DNA of 64,000 nucleotides from Candidatus Jidaibacter acanthamoeba (GCF_000815465.1 NZ_JSWE01000092.1:1-64000), one strand, 5' to 3'; positions 43,639-55,143 are shown, counted from the first letter of the stretch. Notes: generated by a model from the sequence alone, not told the origin. Translations and numbers: made by a program.

Positions 43639-44649
43639 ATGTCGTTTAAAGTAGCAGTTGTCGGAGCCACGGGTAACGTCGGGAGAGAAATGCTTAAGTG
43701 TTTATCTGATAGAGAATTTCCGGTAAATGAAGTAATTGCTCTAGCTTCACAAAAGTCGAGGGGTAAAAAACTTAGCTTCGGAGATAAAATATTAGAAGTT
43801 CAAGCTCTCGAAGGTTATGATTTCACGGGAACTGATATTGCGCTCTTTTCCGCAGGTTCTGAGGTAGCAAAAAAATATGCCGATATTGCTGCAAAGAGCG
43901 GGTGCATAGTAATTGATAATTCATCTTACTTTAGAATGGATCCTGAGGTCCCGCTTATTGTTCCTGAAGTAAACATTGATGACCTAAAAGATTTTCATAA
44001 GAAAAATATTATTGCTAATCCTAATTGCTCAATAATTCAGCTGGTTGTTGCGTTAAAGCCATTGCATGCATGTGCGAAAATAAAGCGGGTGATAGTTTCT
44101 ACCTATCAGTCGGTATCAGGAGCAGGTAAGAACGCAATGGATGAGTTGTTTAGACAAACTAAGTCAAAATATATGAACGCTCATGTTCCGGCAAACGTTT
44201 TTCCTAAAAGTATAGCATTTAATATAATTCCTCATATTGATGAATTTTTAGAAGATGATTACACTAAAGAAGAATGGAAGATGCATGACGAAATAAAGAA
44301 GATTTTAGATCCTAATATTCTGCTTTCCGCAACTTGCGTAAGAGTGCCAGTGTTTGTCGGGCATTCGGAATCCGTATATGTAGAGTTTGAAAGCAGCATT
44401 ACCGCTGAAGAAGCAAGAGAAGCATTAAATGAAGCCGACGGAGTATTAGTTATAGATAATCCTGAAGATAATCATTATATAACGCCTATAGAAGCTGCAG
44501 GCGAAACCGCCGTATTTGTTTCCAGAATAAGAAGGGATCTTACTCACCCTAACGCTCTTAATATGTGGGTAGTTTGTGATAACTTAAGAAAAGGAGCAGC
44601 TTTAAATGCTGTACAAATTGCCGAAGAACTTGTACAAAAGTATTTATAA
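43639..44649 (+). CDS. asd: Aspartate-semialdehyde dehydrogenase
   Basis: Reduces aspartyl phosphate to aspartate semialdehyde, the branch point to lysine/DAP, threonine and methionine. The 336-residue protein has the NADP loop VVGATGNVGREML, the active-site Cys130 in NPNCSIIQLV, the substrate segment STYQSVSGAGKNAMDEL, and the catalytic His region RVPVFVGHSES. ATG 43639 is chosen over TTG 43627 because GGAG lies 8 bases before it. With dapD and dapE it supports DAP synthesis. Confidence 0.97.
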   Translation: MSFKVAVVGATGNVGREMLKCLSDREFPVNEVIALASQKSRGKKLSFGDKILEVQALEGYDFTGTDIALFSAGSEVAKKYADIAAKSGCIVIDNSSYFRMDPEVPLIVPEVNIDDLKDFHKKNIIANPNCSIIQLVVALKPLHACAKIKRVIVSTYQSVSGAGKNAMDELFRQTKSKYMNAHVPANVFPKSIAFNIIPHIDEFLEDDYTKEEWKMHDEIKKILDPNILLSATCVRVPVFVGHSESVYVEFESSITAEEAREALNEADGVLVIDNPEDNHYITPIEAAGETAVFVSRIRRDLTHPNALNMWVVCDNLRKGAALNAVQIAEELVQKYL

Positions 44650-44670
44650 TAGATTTTTAAGTTAAATTCG

Positions 44671-45969
44671 ATGGATATCAAAAGCTTAGCTTTTAGAGCA
44701 ATATTTGTTGTAGCAAACATATTTTCAGTTAATGCTTATAGCCAAGAAGCAAACGATTCTAATATATTACAAGAGTTTGATGATATTATAGGAGAAATCA
44801 GCTCTTCTTCAAGCGATAGAAAAATAGAAGAAGTTAAAGTTGTTAAGTCCAATCTTACTCGTAAAGTAATTGAAAGCTATTTAGATAAGCAAAGAGATAA
44901 ACAGGAGCCTATTAAAATTACTCAGGACTTAGGCACTAATTTATCAGGATTGGATTTATCAGGGCTTGATTTTTCTAATGCTCAATTATTAAGGGCAAAT
45001 TTTGCTAATTCGGTATTAACTGATTGCAACTTTAAAAATGCATATTTGGAAGAATCCGATTTTAGAAACGCAAAGGCTGAAAGAGTTATTTTTGATGAGG
45101 CGAGCTTAGCAGTTGCTAATTTTTCCAAAGCTGAACTTAAAAAAGCCAGCTTTAACTCGGTTTATGCTGAAGAAGCTAAATTCTATAAAGCAAATTTGGT
45201 AGAAGCAATCGGTAATAAAGCAAATTTTAAAGGTACCGATTTTGAAGAAGCAACTTTAAATCATGCTGATTTCTCCTATAGTGATTTTACAGCTAGTGAT
45301 TTCAGTAACAGCAAAGCATTTGAAGCGAAGTTCAAATATGCAACTTTATCTAATATACATTTAAAAAATGCCGATTGGCAAAAAACTAACTTATATTCCG
45401 CAGATCTATCTAATACTAAAATTAATAACACTAACCTTAGTAACTCAGTTTTATTTTTTGTAAATTTTCAACGCAGCAATATTTTAAAATCAAATTTAAC
45501 TAAGATATATGGAGAAGCGGCTGATTTTAGTAATTCGATAATTTTAGAAAGTAAGTTCTCTAAATCAAATTTAGAAGATACTATTTTTAAAAATGCCAGT
45601 CTGGTTAAGAGTAATTTCACTAAATCTGTTTTGAATAACGCTGACTTCGGAGGTTCAAATTTAACGGCAATTAACTTATCCGATTCTATTTTAACTAATG
45701 CGAAATTGAATAATACCATCTTAAAAGACGCTATAATAAATTCAACTTATATGAAAAAAGTAGATTTATCATTTTCTAATTTATCGGGTGCTCGTATATA
45801 TAGCAGTAATTTGGATTTAGCGATATTAAACGGTATTAAAGTTGACGGGCTTAAAATAACCAATACTTCCATGCAAAATGTTAAAGGACTTTCTAATCAA
45901 AATGCCGAGGCGATTTTAACTAATTCTCAACCAGCACCACAAGCAGCAGGGAAGGTACCTGCTTCTTAA
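44671..45969 (+). CDS. Secreted pentapeptide-repeat protein
   Basis: 432 residues. A Sec signal peptide (about 1-23, ending NAYSQ) is followed by a polar lead, then roughly 300 residues of tandem pentapeptide repeats with the A(N/D)(L/F)xx pattern (for example LSGLDLSGLDFSNAQLLRAN), forming a right-handed quadrilateral beta-helix. Function cannot be read from the repeats: family members range from DNA-gyrase mimics to surface proteins, and export argues for the latter. It follows asd by 21 bases and its stop overlaps pepP by 4 bases. Confidence 0.88.
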   Translation: MDIKSLAFRAIFVVANIFSVNAYSQEANDSNILQEFDDIIGEISSSSSDRKIEEVKVVKSNLTRKVIESYLDKQRDKQEPIKITQDLGTNLSGLDLSGLDFSNAQLLRANFANSVLTDCNFKNAYLEESDFRNAKAERVIFDEASLAVANFSKAELKKASFNSVYAEEAKFYKANLVEAIGNKANFKGTDFEEATLNHADFSYSDFTASDFSNSKAFEAKFKYATLSNIHLKNADWQKTNLYSADLSNTKINNTNLSNSVLFFVNFQRSNILKSNLTKIYGEAADFSNSIILESKFSKSNLEDTIFKNASLVKSNFTKSVLNNADFGGSNLTAINLSDSILTNAKLNNTILKDAIINSTYMKKVDLSFSNLSGARIYSSNLDLAILNGIKVDGLKITNTSMQNVKGLSNQNAEAILTNSQPAPQAAGKVPAS

Positions 45970-47696
45970 AGCGGATCGGTTTTATCTTTAAGCCACTTTT
46001 TTTCTTCTCGATTTAAATGGGGTGCTATGTTGTTATAGACTTTCTCATGATAATTATTAAGCCAGGTTTTTTCCGCATTATTAAGTAAATTTATATCAAT
46101 TAATCTGTTTTCAATCGGGGCTAAGGTTAGGCTCTCAAATTCTAAAAACCCGGAATATAGTGATTCCTTTACGAGAGCTAAATTCTCAATCCTTATCCCG
46201 TATTCACCTTGTTTATAAAATCCCGGTTCAATTGAAGTGATCATACCGGGCTTCAATGCTACATATGAGCGCTTTGCAGGAGATATATTATTCGGTTTTT
46301 CATGTACAGAAAGAAAATGCCCGACTCCGTGTCCGGTGCCGTGCAAATAATTTAAACCATGTTGCCACAGCGGATAACGAGCTAACGCATCAAGTTGAAG
46401 TCCAGTGGTGGATACCGGGAAAACAGCTTTTGAAAGGGTGATAAAACCTTTCAGCACCAGAGTAAAATTAGTTGTTTGTTCTTGAGAAGATTCTCCTAAG
46501 CAAGTGACTCTGGTGACATCGGTAGTACAATTCAAATATTGTCCTCCCGAATCAATTAAATATAACCCCTCACGGGTAAGTTTAAGGCAAGTTCTTGGGG
46601 TAGGGTGATAATGAATGATCGCACCGTTTTGTTTAAAAGCTGAAATAGAACCGAAGCTCGGGTATTGAAAATATTTTTGTTCTTTTCGCAGCTCGAGCAA
46701 TTTTTTAGCTGCACTCACTTCATTTATTCCATTATCAATATTTTGCTCAAGCCAAAATAGGAATTTACAAAGTGCTATGCCGTCTTCAATATGTCCATCT
46801 CTAAAGCCCTTGATTTCAACTTTATTTTTACAGGCTTTCAGCATTTGGCAAGGATCTGAAATAGACATGATTTGCTCACGCTCAGCGTTAGCAAAAAACC
46901 AGTAAGAACAGGAAGTCAGATCCAAAGCTATTTTTTTGTTACTATTAACTAACTCCAGGTAATATGGTTTTAATTCTTTAAATGTTCTTACCTTGATATT
47001 TTTTAGCTGAAAATCTTGGTTGTTTTGATCTAGGAAAAGCTCTAGGTTGCCTTCTTTATCCATAATCAAGTATGATAGTAAAAATGGTGTATAGCTGATA
47101 TCATCAGCTCTTATATTCAACAGCCAACAAATTGAATCTAATGAGGTGAGCAGTAAATAATCCGCACAATCGGAAAAATTTTCAAGAACCTGTTTAATTT
47201 TCTCTTCTCTGCTTAATCCAACAAACTCTAAACCTAATTCAATAATATTACTTTTTTTTGGTAATGGTTTATCCAGCCAGATTTCATCAATTAAATTTTT
47301 AGGTAATGGAATTAACTCAATATTAAGCTTTTTAGCTAAAGAGCAGTAATGATCATATGCTGATTTGGTGAGCAGGTTTGGATCAAAGCCAAGCTTAGAG
47401 CCTTTTATAGAAGTGAAGAATTTAGTATAATCTTCATTTGTCATATTAAATATTTGATAATCATCTCCGAGCTCCGTTTCAGCTTGAATTAAGTAACGCC
47501 CGTCGGTAAAAAAAGCTTTAAATTTATCAGTAATGATACATAGGCCGTTGGAACCAGTAAAGCCGGTCAGCCACCTTAAACGCTTTAAGTGCTTAGGGAG
47601 ATACTCATTATTAAATTCGTCACTTGAAGGGATGATATAACCGTCAATATTATATGTAGGAAATAATGCTCTTAAATTAAGGATCTTATCTTGCAT
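45966..47696 (-). CDS. Xaa-Pro aminopeptidase (large M24B form)
   Basis: 576 residues, the long three-domain aminopeptidase P (animal XPNPEP1-like) rather than the 440-residue E. coli PepP. Two N-terminal creatinase-like domains (residues 1-300) precede the pita-bread catalytic domain. Metal ligands lie in LIDSGGQYLNCTTDVTRV (two Asp), GTGHGVGHFLSVHE (His), SIEPGFY (Glu) and GIRIENLALV (Glu). It trims N-terminal residues preceding Pro. It is convergent with the pentapeptide gene. Confidence 0.94.
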   Translation of the reverse strand: MQDKILNLRALFPTYNIDGYIIPSSDEFNNEYLPKHLKRLRWLTGFTGSNGLCIITDKFKAFFTDGRYLIQAETELGDDYQIFNMTNEDYTKFFTSIKGSKLGFDPNLLTKSAYDHYCSLAKKLNIELIPLPKNLIDEIWLDKPLPKKSNIIELGLEFVGLSREEKIKQVLENFSDCADYLLLTSLDSICWLLNIRADDISYTPFLLSYLIMDKEGNLELFLDQNNQDFQLKNIKVRTFKELKPYYLELVNSNKKIALDLTSCSYWFFANAEREQIMSISDPCQMLKACKNKVEIKGFRDGHIEDGIALCKFLFWLEQNIDNGINEVSAAKKLLELRKEQKYFQYPSFGSISAFKQNGAIIHYHPTPRTCLKLTREGLYLIDSGGQYLNCTTDVTRVTCLGESSQEQTTNFTLVLKGFITLSKAVFPVSTTGLQLDALARYPLWQHGLNYLHGTGHGVGHFLSVHEKPNNISPAKRSYVALKPGMITSIEPGFYKQGEYGIRIENLALVKESLYSGFLEFESLTLAPIENRLIDINLLNNAEKTWLNNYHEKVYNNIAPHLNREEKKWLKDKTDPL

Positions 47697-47756
47697 GGGC
47701 TTCCGGGTGCTTAGTAGTTATGTTAAAATTCTAATGAATTTACCATTTTAATTATA

Positions 47757-49166
47757 ATGCAAAATTTAAACAAAAAAAGTGAAACCCAAAAAATATTAAA
47801 AAAATTATATCATCTTGATCTGAAAAGTTTTCTGGTTAAGAGCTTTGAAACTTTACATCCCAATCAAAAATTTATTGATAACTGGCACCTTGATTTAATT
47901 CTTGAGCACCTAAGAGCAGTTGAGAAAAAACAGATAAAGCGATTATTAATTAATATGCCGCCTCGTGCCCTAAAATCATTTTGTATCAGTGTTGCCTGGC
48001 CGGCATGGATACTGGGCAATAACCCTAATAAGAAAATTATCGTGGCTTCTTATAGCCAGGCATTAAGCAATAAGCATTCGCTGGATTCAAAATGTATTGC
48101 GGAAACCGAGTGGTTTCAGCAATATTTTCCTAAGTTTAAAATTAAGCACGGGCAAAACCAAAAACACAAATTCTCAACCGGTGAGCACGGGTTCAGGTTT
48201 GCAACCTCGGTAGGTAGCACACTGACGGGAGAAGGAGCAGATATTATAATAATTGATGACCCTGTTTCATCCCTCAAAGCAATGAGTAGACCTGAGCGCT
48301 TGAAATGTATTAATTGGTATGAGCAAACTCTTTCTTCACGCTTAAACGATAAAAAAAACGGGGCGATTATTTTAGTTATGCAAAGGTTACACCCTGAGGA
48401 TTTAAGCGGATATTTACTTAAGAAGAATATTTTTAAACATTTAAAGCTACAAGCGGTTGCTGAAAAAAATGAGGAAATAAAATTTAACGGTTTTTATCGC
48501 TTAAGAAAAGAAGGGGAGATACTTAATGAAAATATAGATAATGCGGAAACTTTAAATATGTATAAACAAGAGATGGGAGCTTATGCATATGAAGCTCAGT
48601 ATCAGCAAAATCCCTTAACGACTAACTCAGGAATAATAAAACCCAACTGGATTTCAAGATATGATAGTGCCGAAGGGATAGAAGAAATATATCAAAGTTG
48701 GGATACCGCCATCAAAAATGGAGAGTCGAACGATTATTCCGTATGCACTACATGGGGACTAAAAGAAAACAATTTTTATTTACTGGATGTTTTTCGTGAC
48801 AAACTCAATTACCCTGAGCTTAAAAAAAGTATTTTGCAGCAACAGCAGAAACATAATGCAATCGGGATTATAATAGAAGATAAGGCAAGCGGTCAGCAAC
48901 TTATTCAGGAGTTGTTATCTTCTCCGCTTAACATTATTAAGTTCACTCCGAAATATGATAAAGTTACCAGATTAGTGCTTACCTCAATATTATTTGAAGC
49001 CGGGAAAGTTTATTTCCCTAGCTATAGAGGGTGGCTTGAGGGGCTGGAAGAAGAGCTGTTTTGCTTCCCGAATGTAAAAAATGATGACCGAGTTGATTCT
49101 ATAACTCAGTTTTTACTTTGGGTGAGAAATAAAAAAGAACTGGAAATGAGCTTAAGAAGAGTATAA
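47757..49166 (+). CDS. Phage/GTA-type terminase large subunit, isolated
   Basis: 469 residues. The ATPase part shows the terminase-type Walker A LINMPPRALKSFCISVAWPAW and Walker B IIIIDDPVSS. The C-terminal RNase-H-like nuclease part has IYQSWDTAIKNGESNDYSV, IIIEDKASGQQLIQEL and NDDRVDSITQFL, with the expected acidic residues. Such packaging motors belong to prophages or gene-transfer agents, yet no capsid, portal or tail gene adjoins it. Scattered GTA remnants are known in Rickettsiales, so a GTA relic is the likeliest origin. The frame is intact, implying selection or recent arrival. Confidence 0.85.
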   Translation: MQNLNKKSETQKILKKLYHLDLKSFLVKSFETLHPNQKFIDNWHLDLILEHLRAVEKKQIKRLLINMPPRALKSFCISVAWPAWILGNNPNKKIIVASYSQALSNKHSLDSKCIAETEWFQQYFPKFKIKHGQNQKHKFSTGEHGFRFATSVGSTLTGEGADIIIIDDPVSSLKAMSRPERLKCINWYEQTLSSRLNDKKNGAIILVMQRLHPEDLSGYLLKKNIFKHLKLQAVAEKNEEIKFNGFYRLRKEGEILNENIDNAETLNMYKQEMGAYAYEAQYQQNPLTTNSGIIKPNWISRYDSAEGIEEIYQSWDTAIKNGESNDYSVCTTWGLKENNFYLLDVFRDKLNYPELKKSILQQQQKHNAIGIIIEDKASGQQLIQELLSSPLNIIKFTPKYDKVTRLVLTSILFEAGKVYFPSYRGWLEGLEEELFCFPNVKNDDRVDSITQFLLWVRNKKELEMSLRRV

Positions 49167-49200
49167 AGTTTGCTTACAAAATCATAGTAATATAGCTAAT

Positions 49201-50703
49201 ATGTCGGTAAAACCTAAATTTTACATTACTACTCCAATTTATTATGTAAATGATATTCCCCATATAGGGCATGCTTACACATCGCTTGCATGTGATATCT
49301 TAGCAAGGTTTAAACGGCTGGATGGGTTTGATGTTATGTTCTTGACCGGAACCGATGAGCATGGGCAAAAAATCGAAAAATCTGCATTAAAAGCCGGAGA
49401 GAACCTGCAAGCATTTACTGATAAGGTCTATGTAAGCTTTAAAAATCTTTCTCAAATAATGAATTTTTCTAATGATGATTTTATTAGAACCTCCGAGGAA
49501 AGGCACAAAAAATATGTATCTGAAATTTGGCGGAGATTAGTTGATAGCGGTAATATTTATTTAGGTAAATATTCAGGATGGTACGCAGTTCGTGACGAAG
49601 CTTTTTACGGGGAATCGGAACTGGTTGACGGCAAAGCACCGACCGGCGCTGATGTCGAATGGTTGGAAGAGCCCAGCTATTTCTTTAAATTGTCGGCTTG
49701 GCAGGATAAGCTGCTTAATTTCTATGAAGAAAACCCGCATTTTATTGCCCCTACCTCAAGAAGAAATGAGGTGATATCTTTTGTAAAATCAGGTCTTACC
49801 GATTTGTCGGTATCGAGAACCTCGTTTAAGTGGGGAATACCGGTTCCGGGCGATGAGCAGCATGTAATTTATGTTTGGCTGGATGCTTTGTTTAATTATA
49901 TATCAGCACTTGGAGGAGAGAATTCATCTTACTGGCCATGTGATTTACACGTGGTGGGTAAAGATATTTTAAGGTTCCATGCGGTTTATTGGCCGGCATT
50001 TTTGATGGCTGCCGGAATTGAGCTCCCGAAAAAAGTTTTCGCGCATGGTTGGTGGACTAACGAAGGGGTTAAAATATCAAAGTCATTAGGTAATACTATT
50101 AATCCTGTAAATTTGGTTGAAGAATTCGGCTTAGATTATGTTCGCTACTTTATGATGAAGGAAGTGCCGTTCGGTAATGACGGTAATTACTCAAGATCAA
50201 GTTTTATCAGCAGAGTAAATGCGGATCTGGCTAATAATATCGGTAATTTATCGCAAAGGGTGCTCTCTTTTATATATAAAAATTGTGAAATGAAGATCCC
50301 TTCTACCGAGGCCCTAAATGATAATGATACTGAATTCTTAAGTTTTGCCTATCAGTCACTTAATAAGGTTAGGAAAGAAATTGATCAACAGGGTATAAAC
50401 CATGCCATACAATTTATTATAGATTTAAGTGCAAAAGCTAACGAGTATATTGATCGTGAGGCCCCGTGGAACTTAAGAAAAACCGATATTGAGAGAATGG
50501 GGTCGGTATTATACACTTTAGCCGAAGTAATCAGGGTGATTGCAGTTTTATTACAACCTATAATGCCTGATGCTTCCGGTAAAATTCTTGATACTCTAAA
50601 TGTTAAAGAAAGAAGCTTTAATACTTTAAACAAAGACTTCGCTTTGAAAGAAGGCCACGAAATTAAAGAGCCGTTCGGGGTATTCCCGAGGTTAGAAGGT
50701 TAA
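49201..50703 (+). CDS. metG: Methionyl-tRNA synthetase
   Basis: Class I synthetase, 500 residues, the short form without C-terminal dimer domain. It has HIGH as IPHIGHAYT near residue 21, GTDEHGQKI, VYVWLDALFNYISALGG-type core, and KMSKS as KISKSLGNTI. The ANNIGNLSQRVLSFI helix begins the anticodon-binding domain. It follows the terminase by 34 bases and ends at a terminator shared with the convergent ftsB. Confidence 0.98.
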   Translation: MSVKPKFYITTPIYYVNDIPHIGHAYTSLACDILARFKRLDGFDVMFLTGTDEHGQKIEKSALKAGENLQAFTDKVYVSFKNLSQIMNFSNDDFIRTSEERHKKYVSEIWRRLVDSGNIYLGKYSGWYAVRDEAFYGESELVDGKAPTGADVEWLEEPSYFFKLSAWQDKLLNFYEENPHFIAPTSRRNEVISFVKSGLTDLSVSRTSFKWGIPVPGDEQHVIYVWLDALFNYISALGGENSSYWPCDLHVVGKDILRFHAVYWPAFLMAAGIELPKKVFAHGWWTNEGVKISKSLGNTINPVNLVEEFGLDYVRYFMMKEVPFGNDGNYSRSSFISRVNADLANNIGNLSQRVLSFIYKNCEMKIPSTEALNDNDTEFLSFAYQSLNKVRKEIDQQGINHAIQFIIDLSAKANEYIDREAPWNLRKTDIERMGSVLYTLAEVIRVIAVLLQPIMPDASGKILDTLNVKERSFNTLNKDFALKEGHEIKEPFGVFPRLEG

Positions 50704-50713
50704 ACTAACCGGT

Positions 50714-50749
50714 AACACCTTGCCGATTATAATATGGGTGAGGTGTTTT
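50714..50749 (+). terminator. Terminator between convergent metG and ftsB
   Basis: AACACCT (50714-50720) pairs with AGGTGTT (50741-50747), followed by TTATTATTAA. It lies 11 bases after the metG stop. The 20-base loop can fold further (GCC/GGG). It may serve both strands. Confidence 0.6.
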
Positions 50750-50753
50750 ATTA

Positions 50754-51077
50754 TTAATCCTTCTTAATTATTATCATGATATCATTTTTGCCGGCTAGCC
50801 CAAGTTTTCTTCTTGCCAGTTCATCAAGCATATCAAGATCAACTTTATCTTTGGCTATAAGTCTAACTTTATTTTCCAGTTGAAATTTCTCTGTAGTTAA
50901 GTATGCAAGAGTACTCCGTTTTATTTCCAGTTCCTTAGAAAGTCTTCGATATGCAAATATACCGCGTTCCCCGTTTAACGAGTGGTAAATAAAATAAATA
51001 ACTAATAAATATATTATAAGATTAAGCCCGATTATGCTTAAATTGGCGGCCTTTTTGTTATTTTGATGTTTACTCAT
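50754..51077 (-). CDS. ftsB: Septum formation initiator FtsB/DivIC-like
   Basis: 107 residues. A basic N-terminus precedes one membrane helix (about 13-33), then a coiled coil (LSKELEIKRSTLAYLTTEKFQLENKVRLI) and the C-terminal DELARRKLGLAGKNDIMII, the typical FtsB pattern with its short beta tail. It works with FtsL and FtsQ in the divisome at the inner membrane. The gene is convergent with metG and divergent from secG. Confidence 0.88.
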   Translation of the reverse strand: MSKHQNNKKAANLSIIGLNLIIYLLVIYFIYHSLNGERGIFAYRRLSKELEIKRSTLAYLTTEKFQLENKVRLIAKDKVDLDMLDELARRKLGLAGKNDIMIIIKKD

Positions 51078-51161
51078 ATTGATATATTAATTTAAAAATA
51101 CTGAAATCAAAGTTGCAAGTTATACTTAAAAATATTATTATATTCCACTAATTAGCATAGC

Positions 51162-53140
<1,979 letters not shown>

Positions 53141-53170
53141 ATTAGGGTTAAGGGTTAAAGGCTCATACAT

Positions 53171-53644
53171 ATGAGAAAAGCGGAAAAACAAAGTGAGGCA
53201 ACTTCCCCGATAGGTATCGGCGGGTTTTTTATAACCGTACTTATGGTTATTATCGCTGTCTTTTCTACTCATGTATTATTTTTAATTCTCTTCGGTATGT
53301 TACCCGGATTTATTGCAGGAGTAGTAGATCGTTATCAAAACAGATACTTAACTAAAATAGTATTAATGTTTAACTTTGCCGGAGTAGCCCCGTACTTAAT
53401 ACAAATTATTCTCAATTACAGCCAAGCTCATGAGATGGCGATCAAATTTATTCTTGAGCCTAAAACCTGGTTATATATTTACAGCTATAGTACAATTGGT
53501 TGGGTGGTTTACTGGTGTTTTCCGAATATAAATTTATTAATAAAAAATGTTTTAGTTCAGTTTAAGATTAATAAGCTCAATGATGAACTTGATAAGCTTG
53601 TTAATGAATGGGGAAAAGAAGTTAAGAAAAGAGATGAGGAATAA
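53171..53644 (+). CDS. Hypothetical inner-membrane protein
   Basis: 157 residues, family not recognised. Three or four membrane helices lie at about 17-50, 66-85 and 98-118. A polar, coiled-coil-like tail (KINKLNDELDKLVNEWGKEVKKRDEE) faces the cytoplasm if the topology is even. It follows pyrG by 30 bases and probably shares its transcript. Virulence or conjugation-linked membrane proteins can look like this, but nothing specific supports that. Confidence 0.7.
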   Translation: MRKAEKQSEATSPIGIGGFFITVLMVIIAVFSTHVLFLILFGMLPGFIAGVVDRYQNRYLTKIVLMFNFAGVAPYLIQIILNYSQAHEMAIKFILEPKTWLYIYSYSTIGWVVYWCFPNINLLIKNVLVQFKINKLNDELDKLVNEWGKEVKKRDEE

Positions 53645-53789
53645 TTTAAGTTATTCATTCTCTTTAAGAAAGGAGATTTAAAATACTTTTTACCTAGCTT
53701 AAACCCTAAACTATTTAATTAATTCTCCTTGATCATTTGGGGCTTTTAGATATAAAATTAAATAGCTTAATTAAATTTTAGTTGCAAAC

Positions 53790-54218
53790 ATGTCAGACAT
53801 AAAATTAGTAGATTTACCTCACGACTATAAGCCTTCTGAATCCGAAGAATATATGGGGCCTTATCAGTTGGAGTACTTTAGAAGAAAGCTATTAAAATGG
53901 AAAGCCGATTTACTTTCCGAATCTATGCAGACAGTTGAACACTTGAAGGAAGAGAATTGGAATGAACCGGATTTAAATGATCGGGCAAGTATTGAAACAG
54001 AGACTACTTTTGAGCTCAGAACGCGTGACAGGTATCGTAAACTTATCGATAAGATTGATGCTGCGCTAATGAGAATTGCTAAGGGTACTTATGGGTATTG
54101 CGATGATACCGGTGAGCCGATCGGGGTTAAGAGGCTGGAAGCAAGGCCGGTTGCTACTCTCTCAATTGAAGCGCAGGAAAGGCATGAGCGTTTTGAAAAG
54201 AGTCATAATGAAGATTGA
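53790..54218 (+). CDS. dksA: RNA polymerase-binding transcription factor DksA
   Basis: 142 residues. The coiled coil (YQLEYFRRKLLKWKADLLSESMQTVEHLKEE) carries the tip DRASIETETTFELRTRDR, and the zinc-finger-like end is GTYGYCDDTGEPIGVKRLEARPVATLSIEAQERHE. Only one Cys of the classic four is kept, a form common in alphaproteobacterial DksA that works without zinc. DksA enters the polymerase secondary channel and mediates the ppGpp response. Monocistronic. Confidence 0.95.
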   Translation: MSDIKLVDLPHDYKPSESEEYMGPYQLEYFRRKLLKWKADLLSESMQTVEHLKEENWNEPDLNDRASIETETTFELRTRDRYRKLIDKIDAALMRIAKGTYGYCDDTGEPIGVKRLEARPVATLSIEAQERHERFEKSHNED

Positions 54219-54394
54219 TTTACGGATAGCTCTGGGTATTAACAGTGAAAATGTCAATTTAGCCGTGTTTAATTCTTGCCCTGAAAAGTAGTTTTTAAAG
54301 AAGATTTAAGGGATCTATTTTGAAATAGAGTTGTGCGTCTTTAATCGCTAAAAAGGCTATCGGCTTTTATTTGGGAAAATTGTAAAAAATGCAG

Positions 54395-54661
54395 TTAATC
54401 CAAATTGATCATAAAAGAGAACAGATGATCGCTAAAGTCACTTAAGCTACTGCCGATAAAAGGAAAAAGAAAAATAAGGCTTAAGAATACTACGATGACT
54501 TTCGGTACGAATGAAAGAGTAGCTTCTTGAATTTGAGTTAATGCCTGGAAGAGGGATATTACCAGACCGATAAAAAGTGAAATAAGTAAAAGAGGTAAAG
54601 CTAACTTAAAGTATACCCAAATCGCCTCTTTTGCTATATCAATTATTAAATTAGGTTCCAT
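54395..54661 (-). CDS. fliQ: Flagellar biosynthesis protein FliQ
   Basis: 88 residues with two membrane helices (about 17-40 and 53-75). The sequence ISLFIGLVISLFQALTQIQEATLSFVPKVI is diagnostic for FliQ, a component of the flagellar export gate. The SctS proteins of type III secretion are close relatives, but flagella are known in Midichloriaceae-like Rickettsiales and no other secretion gene adjoins. The start ATG overlaps the secB stop (ATGA), so translation is coupled to secB rather than to a flagellar operon. Confidence 0.92.
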   Translation of the reverse strand: MEPNLIIDIAKEAIWVYFKLALPLLLISLFIGLVISLFQALTQIQEATLSFVPKVIVVFLSLIFLFPFIGSSLSDFSDHLFSFMINLD

Positions 54662-55143
54662 CAGTTTATAACTTTGCTCTCTTCTTCTTTATTCGGTGCC
54701 GCTTCATTGGCTTTCTTCTGAGAATAAAGCCCCATAAAATCAATAGGTGAAATCATAAGTGGCGGGAAGCCGCCGTCTCTGGAGATGTCGGAAATAATCC
54801 TTCTTGCATAAGGAAAAAGAATAGAAGGACAATAAACAAGAAGGGTGAGTTCTTTTTCGGCATCATTCTCAGCTTCAAGGGTAAACACTCCGCCGTAATG
54901 CAAATCAATAATGAATAAATCTTCTCCCTTAGCAGAGCTCCGCACCTCAATACTCAGTACTACTTCAAAAATCAGGGGTTCCAGAGGAGTAACTAAAATA
55001 TCAAGAGAGACATTCATGTGGGGTTGTTCTTCGAGCATTAAGCTCATAGGAGATTTAGGATTTTCAAATGATAAATCTTTAATATATTGTGCATTTACTA
55101 CTACTGAGCTCTTTTTCTGAAGTTGCTCCGAATTATTTTCCAT
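54661..55143 (-). CDS. secB: Protein-export chaperone SecB
   Basis: 160 residues. It keeps preproteins unfolded and hands them to SecA. It shows INAQYIKDLSFE-type opening (VNAQYIKDLSFENPKSP), the beta-sheet core, and the conserved CPSILFPYARRIISDISRDGGFPPLMISPIDFMGLY. The C-terminal tail is acidic and Lys-rich. It is divergent from timA; the pair lies beside mltA, a familiar alphaproteobacterial cluster. fliQ is coupled downstream. Confidence 0.97.
   Translation of the reverse strand: MENNSEQLQKKSSVVVNAQYIKDLSFENPKSPMSLMLEEQPHMNVSLDILVTPLEPLIFEVVLSIEVRSSAKGEDLFIIDLHYGGVFTLEAENDAEKELTLLVYCPSILFPYARRIISDISRDGGFPPLMISPIDFMGLYSQKKANEAAPNKEEESKVIN

Noticed and set aside
54076-54291. 71-codon ORF overlapping the end of dksA
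   Set aside because: Out of frame with dksA for most of its length and without conserved features.
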